DNA of 64,000 bases, taken from Nemertoderma westbladi. Its lineage: Eukaryota; Xenacoelomorpha; Nemertodermatida; Nemertodermatidae. This document shows positions 10,639 to 20,900 of this stretch, in pieces. The stretch spans positions 1-64,000 of the forward strand of contig JAUCBJ010001051.1 of NCBI GenBank assembly GCA_032718475.1, in the 5' to 3' direction. Both the position numbers and the translations under genes were made by a program. The notes beneath the pieces were generated by a model. It worked only from the letters and a program-made list of their open reading frames with translations, was not told where the DNA came from and did not search any database. Each line of letters starts with the position of its first letter. Positions within the stretch are counted from its first letter, which is position 1.

Positions 10639-11052
10639 GATGATGAATAGCCAAATTGACAAATTGTAAACGCAAAAGTTTAAAATGAAATGTAAAGTTT
10701 AAAATTAGCGTCTTGTGAAATAAATCATGTAAAATTATTCGAGCTCAAAACTGATGAGGAATGAAGGTCCCATCTCGGTTTATATAGCATCAGCGCAGAG
10801 GGAGCAACGCAACAGTTTCAACGAGCGGCGGCTTTAATTAAAGGGCTCCCCAGTGATAAGTCGTTAGGAGCCAGTAGTAATTAAATATCGGTAATAACTA
10901 TGGGATATAGCATATGAATGTTAGCCTTATTTGGGCCCTCAAGCTTATTAGCAATAGAGATATCTCGCTTGCCGGCCGGCCCTCATGCAAATTTAGCGGC
11001 GCCAAGGCTAACGGGGCACCTCGAAGACAGTCTGGCTATAGTAGAGTAGAAT

Positions 11053-11226
11053 GGATATACGAGTCCATAGCTAAAATACATCTGCCATGGAGCCTTCGCG
11101 TAGCACTATGCTCACCAAATATATTTATAATTCTCTGGATATACGAGTCCATAGCTAAAATACATCTGCCATGGAGCCTTCGCGTAGCGGTAGCACTATG
11201 CTCACCAAATATATTTATAATTCTCT
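11053..11226 (+). repeat. Tandem repeat, 84- and 90-bp copies
   Basis: Two adjacent copies start GGATATACGAGTCCATAGC; the second differs mainly by a six-base insertion (CGGTAG). No coding capacity is seen. Confidence 0.85.
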
Positions 11227-11231
11227 ATCCG

Positions 11232-11880
11232 CGAAATTTTCAGGAATTTTAAATTTTGGCCGTCGCTTCGCGGAAAAATAAAAAGTAAACACAAAATAGG
11301 ATATACAGATTGTCATAGATTTGATTCCCTATCTCGACCAGGGTCATTATGACCCTCCCCCGATATTTATACAATATTTTATAGGCCGGTAGTATTGGGG
11401 TTATTATGTGACTCATGAAAATAAATCTTAAATACAATACAAATGCTCCATCTTGGAGAAGTGGATGCAATGTATTTACAAAACGAGTGTGGATCAGGAT
11501 AGTTTTCGTTAAGGTTTCACCTTGGTGAAGTGGAAGCATTGTATTTACATTTCGAGTACCATTTTTATTGAAACTATGGGGCATTTTATATTAGCCGATT
11601 TTTCAAAATTTGTAAAGTTTTGAGGGTTTTTATGAAAAATATAGGGATTTAGGGATTACCATTCAAATTGACTACGAAGAAGGCATAGGGATCATTAATG
11701 GTGTGCTGAGACTCAGAAATTTTCAGGAATTTTAAATTTTGGCCGTCGCTTCGCGGAAAATATAAAAAGTAAACACAAAATAGGATATACAGATTGTCAT
11801 AGATTCGATTCCCTATCTCGACCAGGGTCATTATGACCCTCCCCCCCGATATTTATACAACATTTTATAGCCCGGTAGTA
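11232..11880 (+). repeat. Dispersed direct repeat of about 165 bp, two copies
   Basis: 11232-11396 and 11716-11880 are almost identical, starting TTTTCAGGAATTTTAAATTT and including GACCAGGGTCATTATGACCC, an imperfect palindrome. Between them (11442-11560) are two short stretches resembling the tRNA-derived SINE head seen at 57342 (CACCTTGGTGAAGTGG and CATCTTGGAGAAGTGG). Confidence 0.7.
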
Positions 11881-13036
11881 TTATGATTAAAGCTACTAAA
11901 CTAAAACATAACAAAGTGCAATTATCCTATCTGTTCCAACTCAGTGTCACTAGTTTAGATAATATACTATAATAATAGTGATAGCAGATGCTTTTAATTT
12001 CGCGATGAAATAATGTCAGCAAACGAAATATAGTGAATACATCATAGATAGAATTTTAAATTTTGCAGTTGCATGGAGTGATAACCCTTAGGTGAAAGCT
12101 AAATTTGCTCTACTTTAATCAAATGGGGCATTAAAGCTATGAGTGTATTTTCCTCTACATCCTCCCTCGATCTTACACAAACCTGGGTGAAAGGCAGTTG
12201 GAGGGCTATCATTCCCATCATATGCGGTCCTCCCTTTAATGTTTCATTGATCTATTCATAGTCGCCTTTAAGAATTTCTCGGGAAAATAAGGATGAGGGG
12301 CTATCACTTTCAACCCATGCGGCCCTCCCTTTCATGATTTCATTGAACTATCCATAGTATGAACAATCAAACCAAAGCCTTTGAATATCCTCGCGGCTTA
12401 TCAGCGGCGCCATGGCTAACGGCTTAATATTAACAGTGAAGCATCTAAAAGACAGAGTGTCTATGATAGGGCAGAATAGCATACTTACAGCCTAGAGGTG
12501 GTCGCCCTGAAAACTTTGCTCGCCATCAATACATACAAAGCATCGCTTGATGGATAGAGTAATAGGGTGGATATTTTCATTTTGGTGAATATAATTTATA
12601 GCATTAATCACGAAAATCGCTAAATAATATATTTTAATTAAAATCAACTCTGATAAACAACTTGCATATCGAGTTTGTAAAGAATTCATAAGGATTGGCT
12701 GTTTATTTAGGGGTTAACATGCAAATTGATTATGAGCGAGCAATAGGGTCATTAATGGTATGCTGAGACTCACTTACTTCATGGCTCGCTCTCATAGAAT
12801 AGATTAACTAGTAGAGAAAAATGAAAAATAACCGGTTAAACATCTTATATTTTTTAAACAATATGGGGAAACAAGAATAAATAATTTACCGACAACATCA
12901 ATATTAAATAATATAACAACAACGGATAAATAATTTACCAACAACATTAATAATAAATAATATAAGAACATCAACAATAACAAAAGATATAATCAGAACA
13001 GTTTTTAATAAATAGAGACTGTTTATATTAATAGGG
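11881..13036. other. Non-coding, decayed interior of the PolB element
   Basis: No intact gene is seen. Short internal duplications are present, such as two copies of a CCTCCCTTT...CATTGA motif at 12180-12360 and a GTGCTGAGACTCA-type match between about 11668-11716 and 12720-12772. A stretch at 12545-12606 resembles part of the gene at 13037. Confidence 0.5.
12540..12610 (-). pseudogene. Decayed fragment resembling the neighbouring 442-residue ORF
   Basis: The bases around GGATAGAGTAATAGGGTGG and TTGGTGAATATAATTT match about 13237-13290 inside the 442-residue ORF, with scattered changes and a shifted frame. It is best read as a partial duplicate of that gene's 3' portion. Confidence 0.4.
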
Positions 13037-14711
13037 TTACTGGCCTCCGAGAATAACTGGTTTAACCCTTTTAGGGTCCGATACTATTAATGGTTGCGAT
13101 AATTTTCTCTTTAATAGATTGTTGAGATAGCCTTTTCTTGGGGGGTGAAATAGATTAAGGTGTGTTTGCTGCGGGAGAAAGATGCCTTCTCTGAGAGAAC
13201 GTTTTAGTAATTCGAAAAGGCGCGCGATGGTAAAGTCGTTGGATAGGGTGATAGTGTTGGTATTTTTCGTATTGGTGAATATAATTTCTGCTGGTTTGTT
13301 CTCGATATGAATGTAAGGACTGAGATAGTAGTGAGAGTTGGGTGGGTTGGTTATATTTATCGCGAGAAAATCGCTGCCCCTAATATTGAGACCGTTGGTG
13401 AACTGAAAAGTGGTATTCTCTTCGTCTTTCATTAAAATGGGCCAGATACCAACATATTTTTCGGATTTGAACTTATAGATAAAGGCTGCGATACTGCTAT
13501 TTATGAGATAGCGCTGGTGATTGGGGATTGTAATCTGCTTCGGTTTGAAAGCAAATTGTATAGCCATAGCCTTGAATCTGATTAGAGCCTCGCGCGCTTG
13601 AATCGTGTTAGCTATAGTAAAGGATTCGTTAAATTTTCTCTCGGTTATCTGTAAATCAATTTCTGAATCACTGATACAACTTTGTAACGATATTCGCTCG
13701 GAAATGTTGTCTTTGTATACGTTAAGTTCATCGTAGCAGACACATTCACTATCCTCGACGGTTGAATCGAACCATTTCAATTCGCCGACCTCGCTTGGTG
13801 TAAGAAGAATCATGCCCCTAGAAGAAACAATAGCCTTTCCATCGTCAACCTCGTAGCCATTGGTGATCGCTAAATTGCGCTCGTTCCGAATATTTGTAAC
13901 AAACCCAAAAGTGCAATAGTCAAAAGCAACCCAATTACCCGGTTTTAGGACAAGGTGAGTAGTAGGATTAATAAAAGGGCGACAGATGTTTACATATTGT
14001 TGAAATAAATTGGCGCAGGCGATGGAAAATGTGATCCATGAACTGTTTACCGTGTCTTCCAGCTTTATTAACTCGAGTGGTTTCACTGGGTTAATACTTC
14101 CATAGGTGCCAACTCTATAATTGAATCCAAAGTAATAGGAGACTTTATTGGCGAAAAAGCATGTGAGCTCATTCAATTTCTCGCCGAAAGCGAGAACATC
14201 CTTGTCGAAAAGTTTAAAGAAACGAGTCTCCTCTTCCTCGGTCGGAGTCGACGAGTTCCAGATGAGAAGAAGAATCGAGTTTGCGATACTATGAAAATCA
14301 AATAAGCGATCATCGGAGAAGAAGGAGGTTACGAGAGTGGTTAAACCCAGTAGACGATTTGCCACATCTTGGTTGATGTTTTCTCGAATAAAACGTCTCG
14401 GGCGAAGTAGTTAGATTGAACGTGATTTTGTTGTCCCTTTTTAAAAGTTTGAAACCGTGGTTGGAGGAATGAAATTTATTATCGTCGAGGGTTTGATATT
14501 GTCCATCGTGAAGTTCGTAGCAGGCGCGGAAAATAAAGTGCGCGTAGTTTGCCGGAATCGGGATGGGTTGGTTTAAGGTTGTATTTATCGTTAACGGGAA
14601 GAGTTTGTTCGCCGGATCGAAATATAGACCAAACGAGTTGTCTTGTAGCATAAACTGATTTTCGTTGCAAACCAGATCGTTGCTTGAATAGCTGATTTCT
14701 GAATGTGCCAT
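13037..14711 (-). pseudogene. Unrecognised element gene, broken by a one-base frame offset
   Basis: Two overlapping ORFs make up this unit: an upstream 133-codon frame from ATG 14711 and a 442-codon frame ending at 13037. Both look like real protein. Around 14365-14395 the upstream frame becomes poor while the downstream frame is already open, so a single-base shift separates them. The upstream 110 residues and downstream 450 residues together would make about 560. There are no recognised motifs; the C-terminus is basic (KRKL, PKR). Position next to the right terminal repeat, opposite PolB, would suit a terminal protein or structural protein, but that is only inference. The shift could be a mutation, a programmed event or a sequencing error. 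Confidence 0.6.
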
Positions 14712-14814
14712 CGTGATTGTGTACCGGTAACTCGTTTAGGAAATAAAAATAAATAAATACTTTTACGAAAATAATTAGAACTTTTCAGGAAAACAAAGAG
14801 ACAATGATTGGGAA

Positions 14815-14935
14815 TGTGGTGAACGGGGGCTATTATAGAGGGGGCTAGAATGGGTTAGCCAATCAGGGAACAGGAGGGAGAAAAGACTGTATAATTAAAC
14901 CAATCAGAGAGCAGCTTTGATGACGTCACATCAGG
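14815..14935 (-). promoter_or_regulatory. Candidate promoter of the right-end gene
   Basis: Read on the - strand there is a perfect cAMP-response palindrome TGACGTCA (14921-14928), two ATTGG/CCAAT boxes (about 14900 and 14859) and a TATA-like CTATAATA (14831-14840). They lie 120-215 bp upstream of ATG 14711. The left promoter also has paired CCAAT boxes, so the two ends share architecture. Confidence 0.55.
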
Positions 14936-15056
14936 CGAGATAATGATTGCCCAATGTTATTCAATGGTAGACAGAGTGGCGCCATTGAATAACGAAGACA
15001 AAGGGGCCGCGAGAGGAAAGATTATAAAGTTAACGATAAGGGATCTATAAACCATA

Positions 15057-15533
15057 GAGCTAAAAATAGACATTATGTCATAGTGATCTCATTGGTAATA
15101 TAAAAACTAATTAATCTAAAAATAGAAATCAATGTATAAAGTAAAAGTAATACAATTAATTAATTTAAAATAAAGTACAAATGAATAAATAAAGTCAAAT
15201 AGAATACAAATAATTAATTAAAATTAGGTACAAATAAATAGTTAAATTGAAAATAACAAAGTTAGAGAAGATGTTAATTTTCAGGTAATACGCCCTCTAG
15301 CGGCAGACTATGGAACTGCAGGCGGTTGGATATAGATAAGAGTAATTAGTTACCAGTAAGGGAGCTGTATACCCATAAAGTACAAATGAATAATTAATTT
15401 AGAATTAAATACGAATAAAATAAAATGCAAATAATTAATTAAAATTAAATATAAATAAATAGATATTAATGAATAAAAGAGCTGCGGTGTCACTTATGAC
15501 ACCCTCTTGAGCCGGCTCTGTGACACTTGGACC
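15057..15533 (-). repeat. Right terminal inverted repeat of the PolB element
   Basis: This is the reverse complement of the left end, perfect for the outermost 70 bases. It is longer than the left copy because the AT-rich inner portion is present twice (about 15060-15250 and 15380-15480), separated by about 120 bp. Unequal repeat lengths at the two ends suggest recombination or decay within the terminal repeats. Confidence 0.8.
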
Positions 15534-15807
15534 TAACTGATGACCCATTGTGTGTCAGGGCGCTAATCAGTCTGATTAATTAGGATAATCAATTAAACCC
15601 TAATTAGGAGTCATATGACACCTGTTAGGGTTTAATTGTACTAATTAATTGATGACACCTGTCAATTAGGGTCTAATTAGCCTAATTGGGAGGTGTCACC
15701 CAGACAGTCTGGCGCCAATGACACCCAATGACACCCATAGGGTGATAATTGGGTGTCATATGACACCCAATGGGTGTCAGTTAGGTCCAAGTGTCACAGA
15801 GCCGGCC
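15534..15807. repeat. Palindrome-rich segment beside the PolB element
   Basis: The last bases of the element continue into CCTAACTGA, and 15776-15807 holds the inverse (TCAGTTAGGTCC and on to AGAGCCGG), so 15510-15807 is a hairpin-like unit with about 32-bp arms. Inside are a 22-bp palindrome at 15749-15770 centred on CATATG and many TGACACC/GGTGTCA words. The segment may be an outer part of the terminal repeat, a satellite into which the element inserted, or a MITE. Confidence 0.6.
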
Positions 15808-15820
15808 AAGACCCTACTAC

Positions 15821-16887
15821 TATAAGCGTTTTAAAAAAGTGTCTTTTGTGAAATCGCACCCTCTGTATCATTGCCATTCTTCACTTTAGTCGTAATTTTT
15901 CACATCAATAGAAAGCTTGCGTTGCAAGGATTCCAAATATGTAGCAATGGCTGAATTTCATTGAGTAACAGCTGAGAAATAGGCGTTCAAAGATTGCAAG
16001 AATTATTGTTCTCTGAAGGCCATTTATTCTATTTAATAAATACACAATATCTAGAACGTGTTATTTATTTTATGAGTTGGTTGGCAACAGCGGTATGAAT
16101 ATTCAATATCTATATTATTATTATTATTATTTCAATCCGGTATAAGGCCCCGGTGGCTTTAATTAGTTAAAGGGTCGGACGACATACTAATGATTTCACT
16201 TGCACATAAAGATAAGAATCATTGAAAACTGAATCACAAGTGGCGTATGGTATAAGAAGGTAAGACAAGACAAACAATGTTCAAATATCTAGAATCTCCT
16301 GAATAAGTGGCCTTCGGATATTAAACTTTACTCCATTTTTCCATAGATAATTTTTAAATGCAGTATTTTATAACTCTCTCGGGGTGTTAGGGTGATGCAG
16401 GTGCTTTTAAGTTTACTAAGACAAGACTTTATGGCGTATTTATGAACTGCAAGAGATGTAAGACTCGGGATGTTGGATTCCCATCATGAAGATGTTATAG
16501 GTTGAGTATAATTTAACATCACCCTGGCCAGTAATGTTCACTCCAAGTAGATAATAGAACAGATACATTACTTTTTTATTGCCGCAATTGAATGTATTAT
16601 ATATAGTGCGACATTGGTATTGCGTAGCTAATCATACATAAACAAATTGTTCCAGAATATTGCGTATTTATTAAATAGAATAAATGGCTTGCAGCGAACA
16701 ATAATTCTTGCAATCTTTGAACGCCTATATCTCAGCTGTTTCTCAACGAAATTCAGACATTGTTACATATTTGGAATCCTTTCAACGCAAGCTTTCTATT
16801 GATGTGAAAAAATTACGACTAAAGTGAAGAATGGCAATGATACAGAGGGTGCGATTTCGCAAAAGACACTTTTTTAAAACGCTTATA
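15821..16887. mobile_element. Foldback/MITE-like element
   Basis: About 240 bp at 15821-16060 (starting TATAAGCGTTTTAAAAAAGT) reappear inverted at about 16650-16887. The interior has no long ORF and includes an ATT microsatellite at about 16113-16132. The TATA-containing tips would fit a TA target duplication. It is non-autonomous. Confidence 0.75.
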
Positions 16888-17964
16888 AATAAAATTTAAG
16901 GCAAAATCGAAAATTCCGGCTTCATGGTAACAACCACGGTGAGTTGAACTAGTTGTGTTTCAAATTTCAAGCAATATGATAAAGATTTGTAAAAAAAATT
17001 TGGGGGGGGGGGGGGGGCGGGGGTCCGTCATCAGAAAATGACACTATATTACGGGTCATGGTGTATATAGATTTTATATACTTTGTGATTATTACTTTAT
17101 TTAGGTTGGTGTATCTACAGTACCGTGTACCTAGGCCCCTCACTATGTACCGTGTTACATTATTTTGTATAATTCCTGATTTCAGTATTTACACAGTCTG
17201 CACAACATTCAATTATGTAGTATTGTGGCAATGCGAGAATTGCCACTTTAAGCAATATTTAATTTCCGAGTGCTATATCGCTAGTCCATAATCTGATAAT
17301 CATGGTATACAGCTTGCAGTAATGTACAGCAGTACAGAGATATAGATAGCATTACGATAAAAACCTAATCATCTAAGTCGTGCAGTCTGACAGCGGTACC
17401 CGAAAGTGAAAGTAAATTAACGCAGAGCCACCTAGCAGGTATTCCGAGTATGCTTTCTAGCGTCCGCCATAGTATTTTCTATTATTATTGCCATTGATAT
17501 TTGTGTAATATCGAAACGTTTGGATAATTAATAAAATTCTTAATAAATGATATTGACGTTATTTTGTTGAAATTTGGCTTAATCAGAATATCTTCGGAAG
17601 AAATTCTTCTAAAAATGCTTAACGAGACGTTTTGGTTGGACCTTTGCTTGCTTGCTTAGTTCTAAAATGGCTGCAATCTATTTTACGCGAGAAATGTTCA
17701 GACAAACAGGATGCAGGGTCGTCTGAACTTATATTCCCGATAAATTTATATTAATGGCAAAAATTCACTTTTGCCATTCGGAGCCATTTTGGGGCCAATT
17801 TAAAAAATGTTTGGTTTAGCTATTCTTAAACAGCCCAGACGATTTTTAGTAGGACAACAAATATTTTCACCCAATTTTAGGGTCCAGAGACTTCAAAAAA
17901 TGATCTTCCATTTGGGGTGCTACCCCCCCCCCCCCCCCTAACTTGTTATCACCTAACTTTGCAG
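16888..17964. other. ARID2 intron sequence, no gene seen
   Basis: This contains a G homopolymer run near 17001-17023 and a C run near 17922-17938. The sequence is otherwise unremarkable AT-rich intron; short ORFs here have no recognisable features. Confidence 0.5.
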
Positions 17965-20900
17965 ATAACAGCATGAATTCCACACTGAGTGATTCAATGG
18001 ACGACAGTTCACGGGGATCTCTAGAACTTATGCCATCTAACGAGCCTAAATCACATCGTAAATCATCCGCCAAACAACCCGTCCCACCGCCAGAGGGCTA
18101 CGTCTGCGAGTGGCTAAACTGTAACAAGTCAGTTAATATTTAACATAAATCATTTAAAAGTTCTAAAGTGGAGGAACCTTCAGACTACACATACACTACG
18201 GACAGGGCGTACATTTATTTTTATGAAATCTGTTAGCTGCTAATTTTTATTGTGCGATAAAAGACATGTTAATTTTACTTGAAATTGTAAATATCCATTA
18301 TACATACATATTGTGTAATGCAGTACCGCTTGGGGGCGCCTCTCCGCCAAGTAAAACCTTTCAAGTTCGCGAACTGACTCAATTCATCGAGAGACTGCGT
18401 GGATGATTTCTGAGTCAAAATAAATTGGGTAAAATAAATAGTAACGATGGGTAATAATCCTTTGGTCCTTTACATCTAACACGTTCGTGGGGCCTTCGCG
18501 CAGCACGAGCCTGACTACCTAGTACACTACGTGTTTGATGCGTCGTCCATCAGTTTGGTTGAATTTCATCAATGATTGACTGACTTATTTCGGTTTTTAT
18601 CAAAAGTCTGATACTAAATACCGGTACCGACTGACAGATTGTCGGAATTTGACCAAACTTGAAGAGTATTTGTAAACTTTTAACGGACTACATACGTACC
18701 AAGTTTGGTTTAATTTCATCAAGGAATTACCGAGTTAATGGCGATCAAAAATTAGACGACGACAGACGACTCGTTTATGGTACCCATATGCTAAGGCTTC
18801 ACTCACTTCGTGGTTCGCCCCACCACGGACGGACATATTGTTAGAGTTGTATTTAACGAAAAGTAGCTCTGTTTTTATTGTATCCATCAATTTTATTTCA
18901 ACTATATCAATAGCACAGCTAGTAAAATATAGAGATACATTATTATAGACATAGTGGAATATTCTAATACAATCTAGTAAATATCCAAAACAAAAGAATT
19001 CTGATTATATATAATATGTAACTAATTCAATCGGTTTGGTTTGTCCGTTAATACGTCCGTTTATTCGTTCATGCGTGTTCGTCTGTCCGTCATTAGGTTT
19101 ATCGGATGGTTTGTCAGTCTTTGGGCTCTCCTGTCTGTCTGGCAGTCTCTGGTCAGGTCGGTCTGTTTGTCCTGTACAGATTTCTTTCCTGGACAGTCTA
19201 TTGGCTCTAATGATTGACAAGTACCTCTTTATGTACCAAAATGAGTTAATTATTATTTGCAATAGAGTTTATTATAGATCGCCAATCCCCCCCCCCCCCC
19301 CCCCAACGTCCCCCATCCCTCCCATCCCGTTTATCCCTGGCCTCGGTCCACTACAGATCTCCCATCCCCCCAACGTCCCCCATCCCGTTTATCCCTGGCC
19401 TCGGTCCACTACAGATCTCCCATCCCCCCAAGGTCCCCCATCCCTCCAACGTCTCCCATCCCCCCAAGTCCCCCATCCCGTTTATCCCTGGCCTCGGTCC
19501 ACTACAGATCTCCCATCCCCCCAAGGTCTCCCATCCCCCCAACGTCTCCCATCTCACCATCCCGTTTATCCCTGGCCTCGGTCCACTACAGATCTCCCAT
19601 CCCCCCAAGGTCCCCCATCCCTCCCATCCCCCCAAGGTCCCCCATCCCTCCAACGTCTCCCATCCCACCATCCCGTTTATCCCTGGCCTCGGTCCACTAC
19701 AGATCTCCCATCCCCCCAAGGTCCCCCATCCCTCCAACGTCTCCCATCCCACCATCCCGTTTATCCCTGGCCTCGGTCCACTACAGATCTCCCACCCCCC
19801 TTATTCCTGGCCTCGGTCCACTACAGATCTCCCATCCCCCCAAGGTCCCCCATCCCCCCAACGTCTCCCATCCCACCATCCCGTTTATCCCTGGCCTCGG
19901 TCCACGCCTTCGCTATTGTTCTCTTCATCTCATCGTCCCCCTCGTCGTACATGTTCTTCATTAAGTTCATTATCCCGGCAGACGGATCATCCTTATCCGA
20001 AGGTTTTACTTCCGGTTTCGGTTTGGTCGGTTTCTTCTGTAAACCGTCCCATCTAAATAAAACAGAAATAATATATATGTAGTTTTCAACAAGACAAAGA
20101 TTAATAATTAGTCCCACTATAAGTGTTAGAAGATTGGACTGTTGGGACACTGTCCCAGTCTTACAACAATATATTGTTGCTAGAATCCGCACCCCACGTT
20201 GATACAGTTTTGTTGCGCACGAAGTTACAGACATTGGCTGTTTGGAGAAAGAATATCTGTAAGCTAAGCTAAACGACCCTGTTAGAGCTGCGCAGAGTAG
20301 TTGATGAATAAAAGGTAGTCAGTCAGTCGACAATCATTGGATTCGATTAGTAGACATACTGACATACGTTGTCTGTCAGACTACCGTACAAGCTACAACA
20401 GAATAACACACGGTTGACTCAGATTTTAGTGACAAAAAAAAACTTAAATTAGGTACCAAAATCAGGCATCTGTTACGGTAGGCCTACCTTATTAAACGAG
20501 TTACCGGTAGGAAAAATCAGGCAGTGCTATAAAACTATTAAAAACAATGGACTAACTTTCCGGAAGAGGATTTAGTTAGTGTGACAACGATCATATCCGT
20601 TTTAATCCGGTAACTCGATTTCTCCGGGAGGATTTTTCCACTGAGGTCGGCCACATACAGACTGTATAGCCGGTTGCCAAGACTGCCGACTAGCAGGTCT
20701 ACCGCGGTGGCTGAGTAGGCGCACTGTATGGCGGCCGGGTCAGCTTTGTGGACGTTATCCAAGGTGACGTAGAGTTTCACGGATTTATCGTTCTGGTCCC
20801 ACCCGTATTGGGTTATCTTTGTGGTTTCCGAGGGCGAGTAATCCAGACGTCTGGGTTTCGCGTCGCCGTTGGTTGTCGACGCGGTTTCTCTTCTCTCGAC

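Larger units (their letters stand above)
1..15533. mobile_element. Polinton-related PolB element with terminal inverted repeats
   Basis: The first 70 bases are repeated exactly in inverted orientation at 15464-15533. Beyond that the ends stay similar through AT-rich sequence (left about 1-300, right about 15057-15533). The interior carries a protein-primed type B DNA polymerase reading inward from the left end and an unrecognised gene reading inward from the right end, each behind a CCAAT-type promoter. Protein-primed PolB plus long terminal inverted repeats is the hallmark of Polinton/Maverick elements and related linear viruses. I found no retroviral-type integrase, packaging ATPase, adenovirus-type protease or capsid ORF, so autonomy is doubtful. 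The target-site duplication cannot be checked because the window begins at the left repeat. Confidence 0.8.

Noticed and set aside
17000-17024. Long G and C homopolymers (also 17922, 19288, 27499)
   Set aside because: These are simple homopolymers with uncertain length in assemblies; no functional signal is supported.
19036-20082. 348-codon + strand ORF and 134-codon - strand ORF
   Set aside because: Both are low-complexity translations of the C-rich minisatellite, apart from the real CACYBP exon at 19821-20052.
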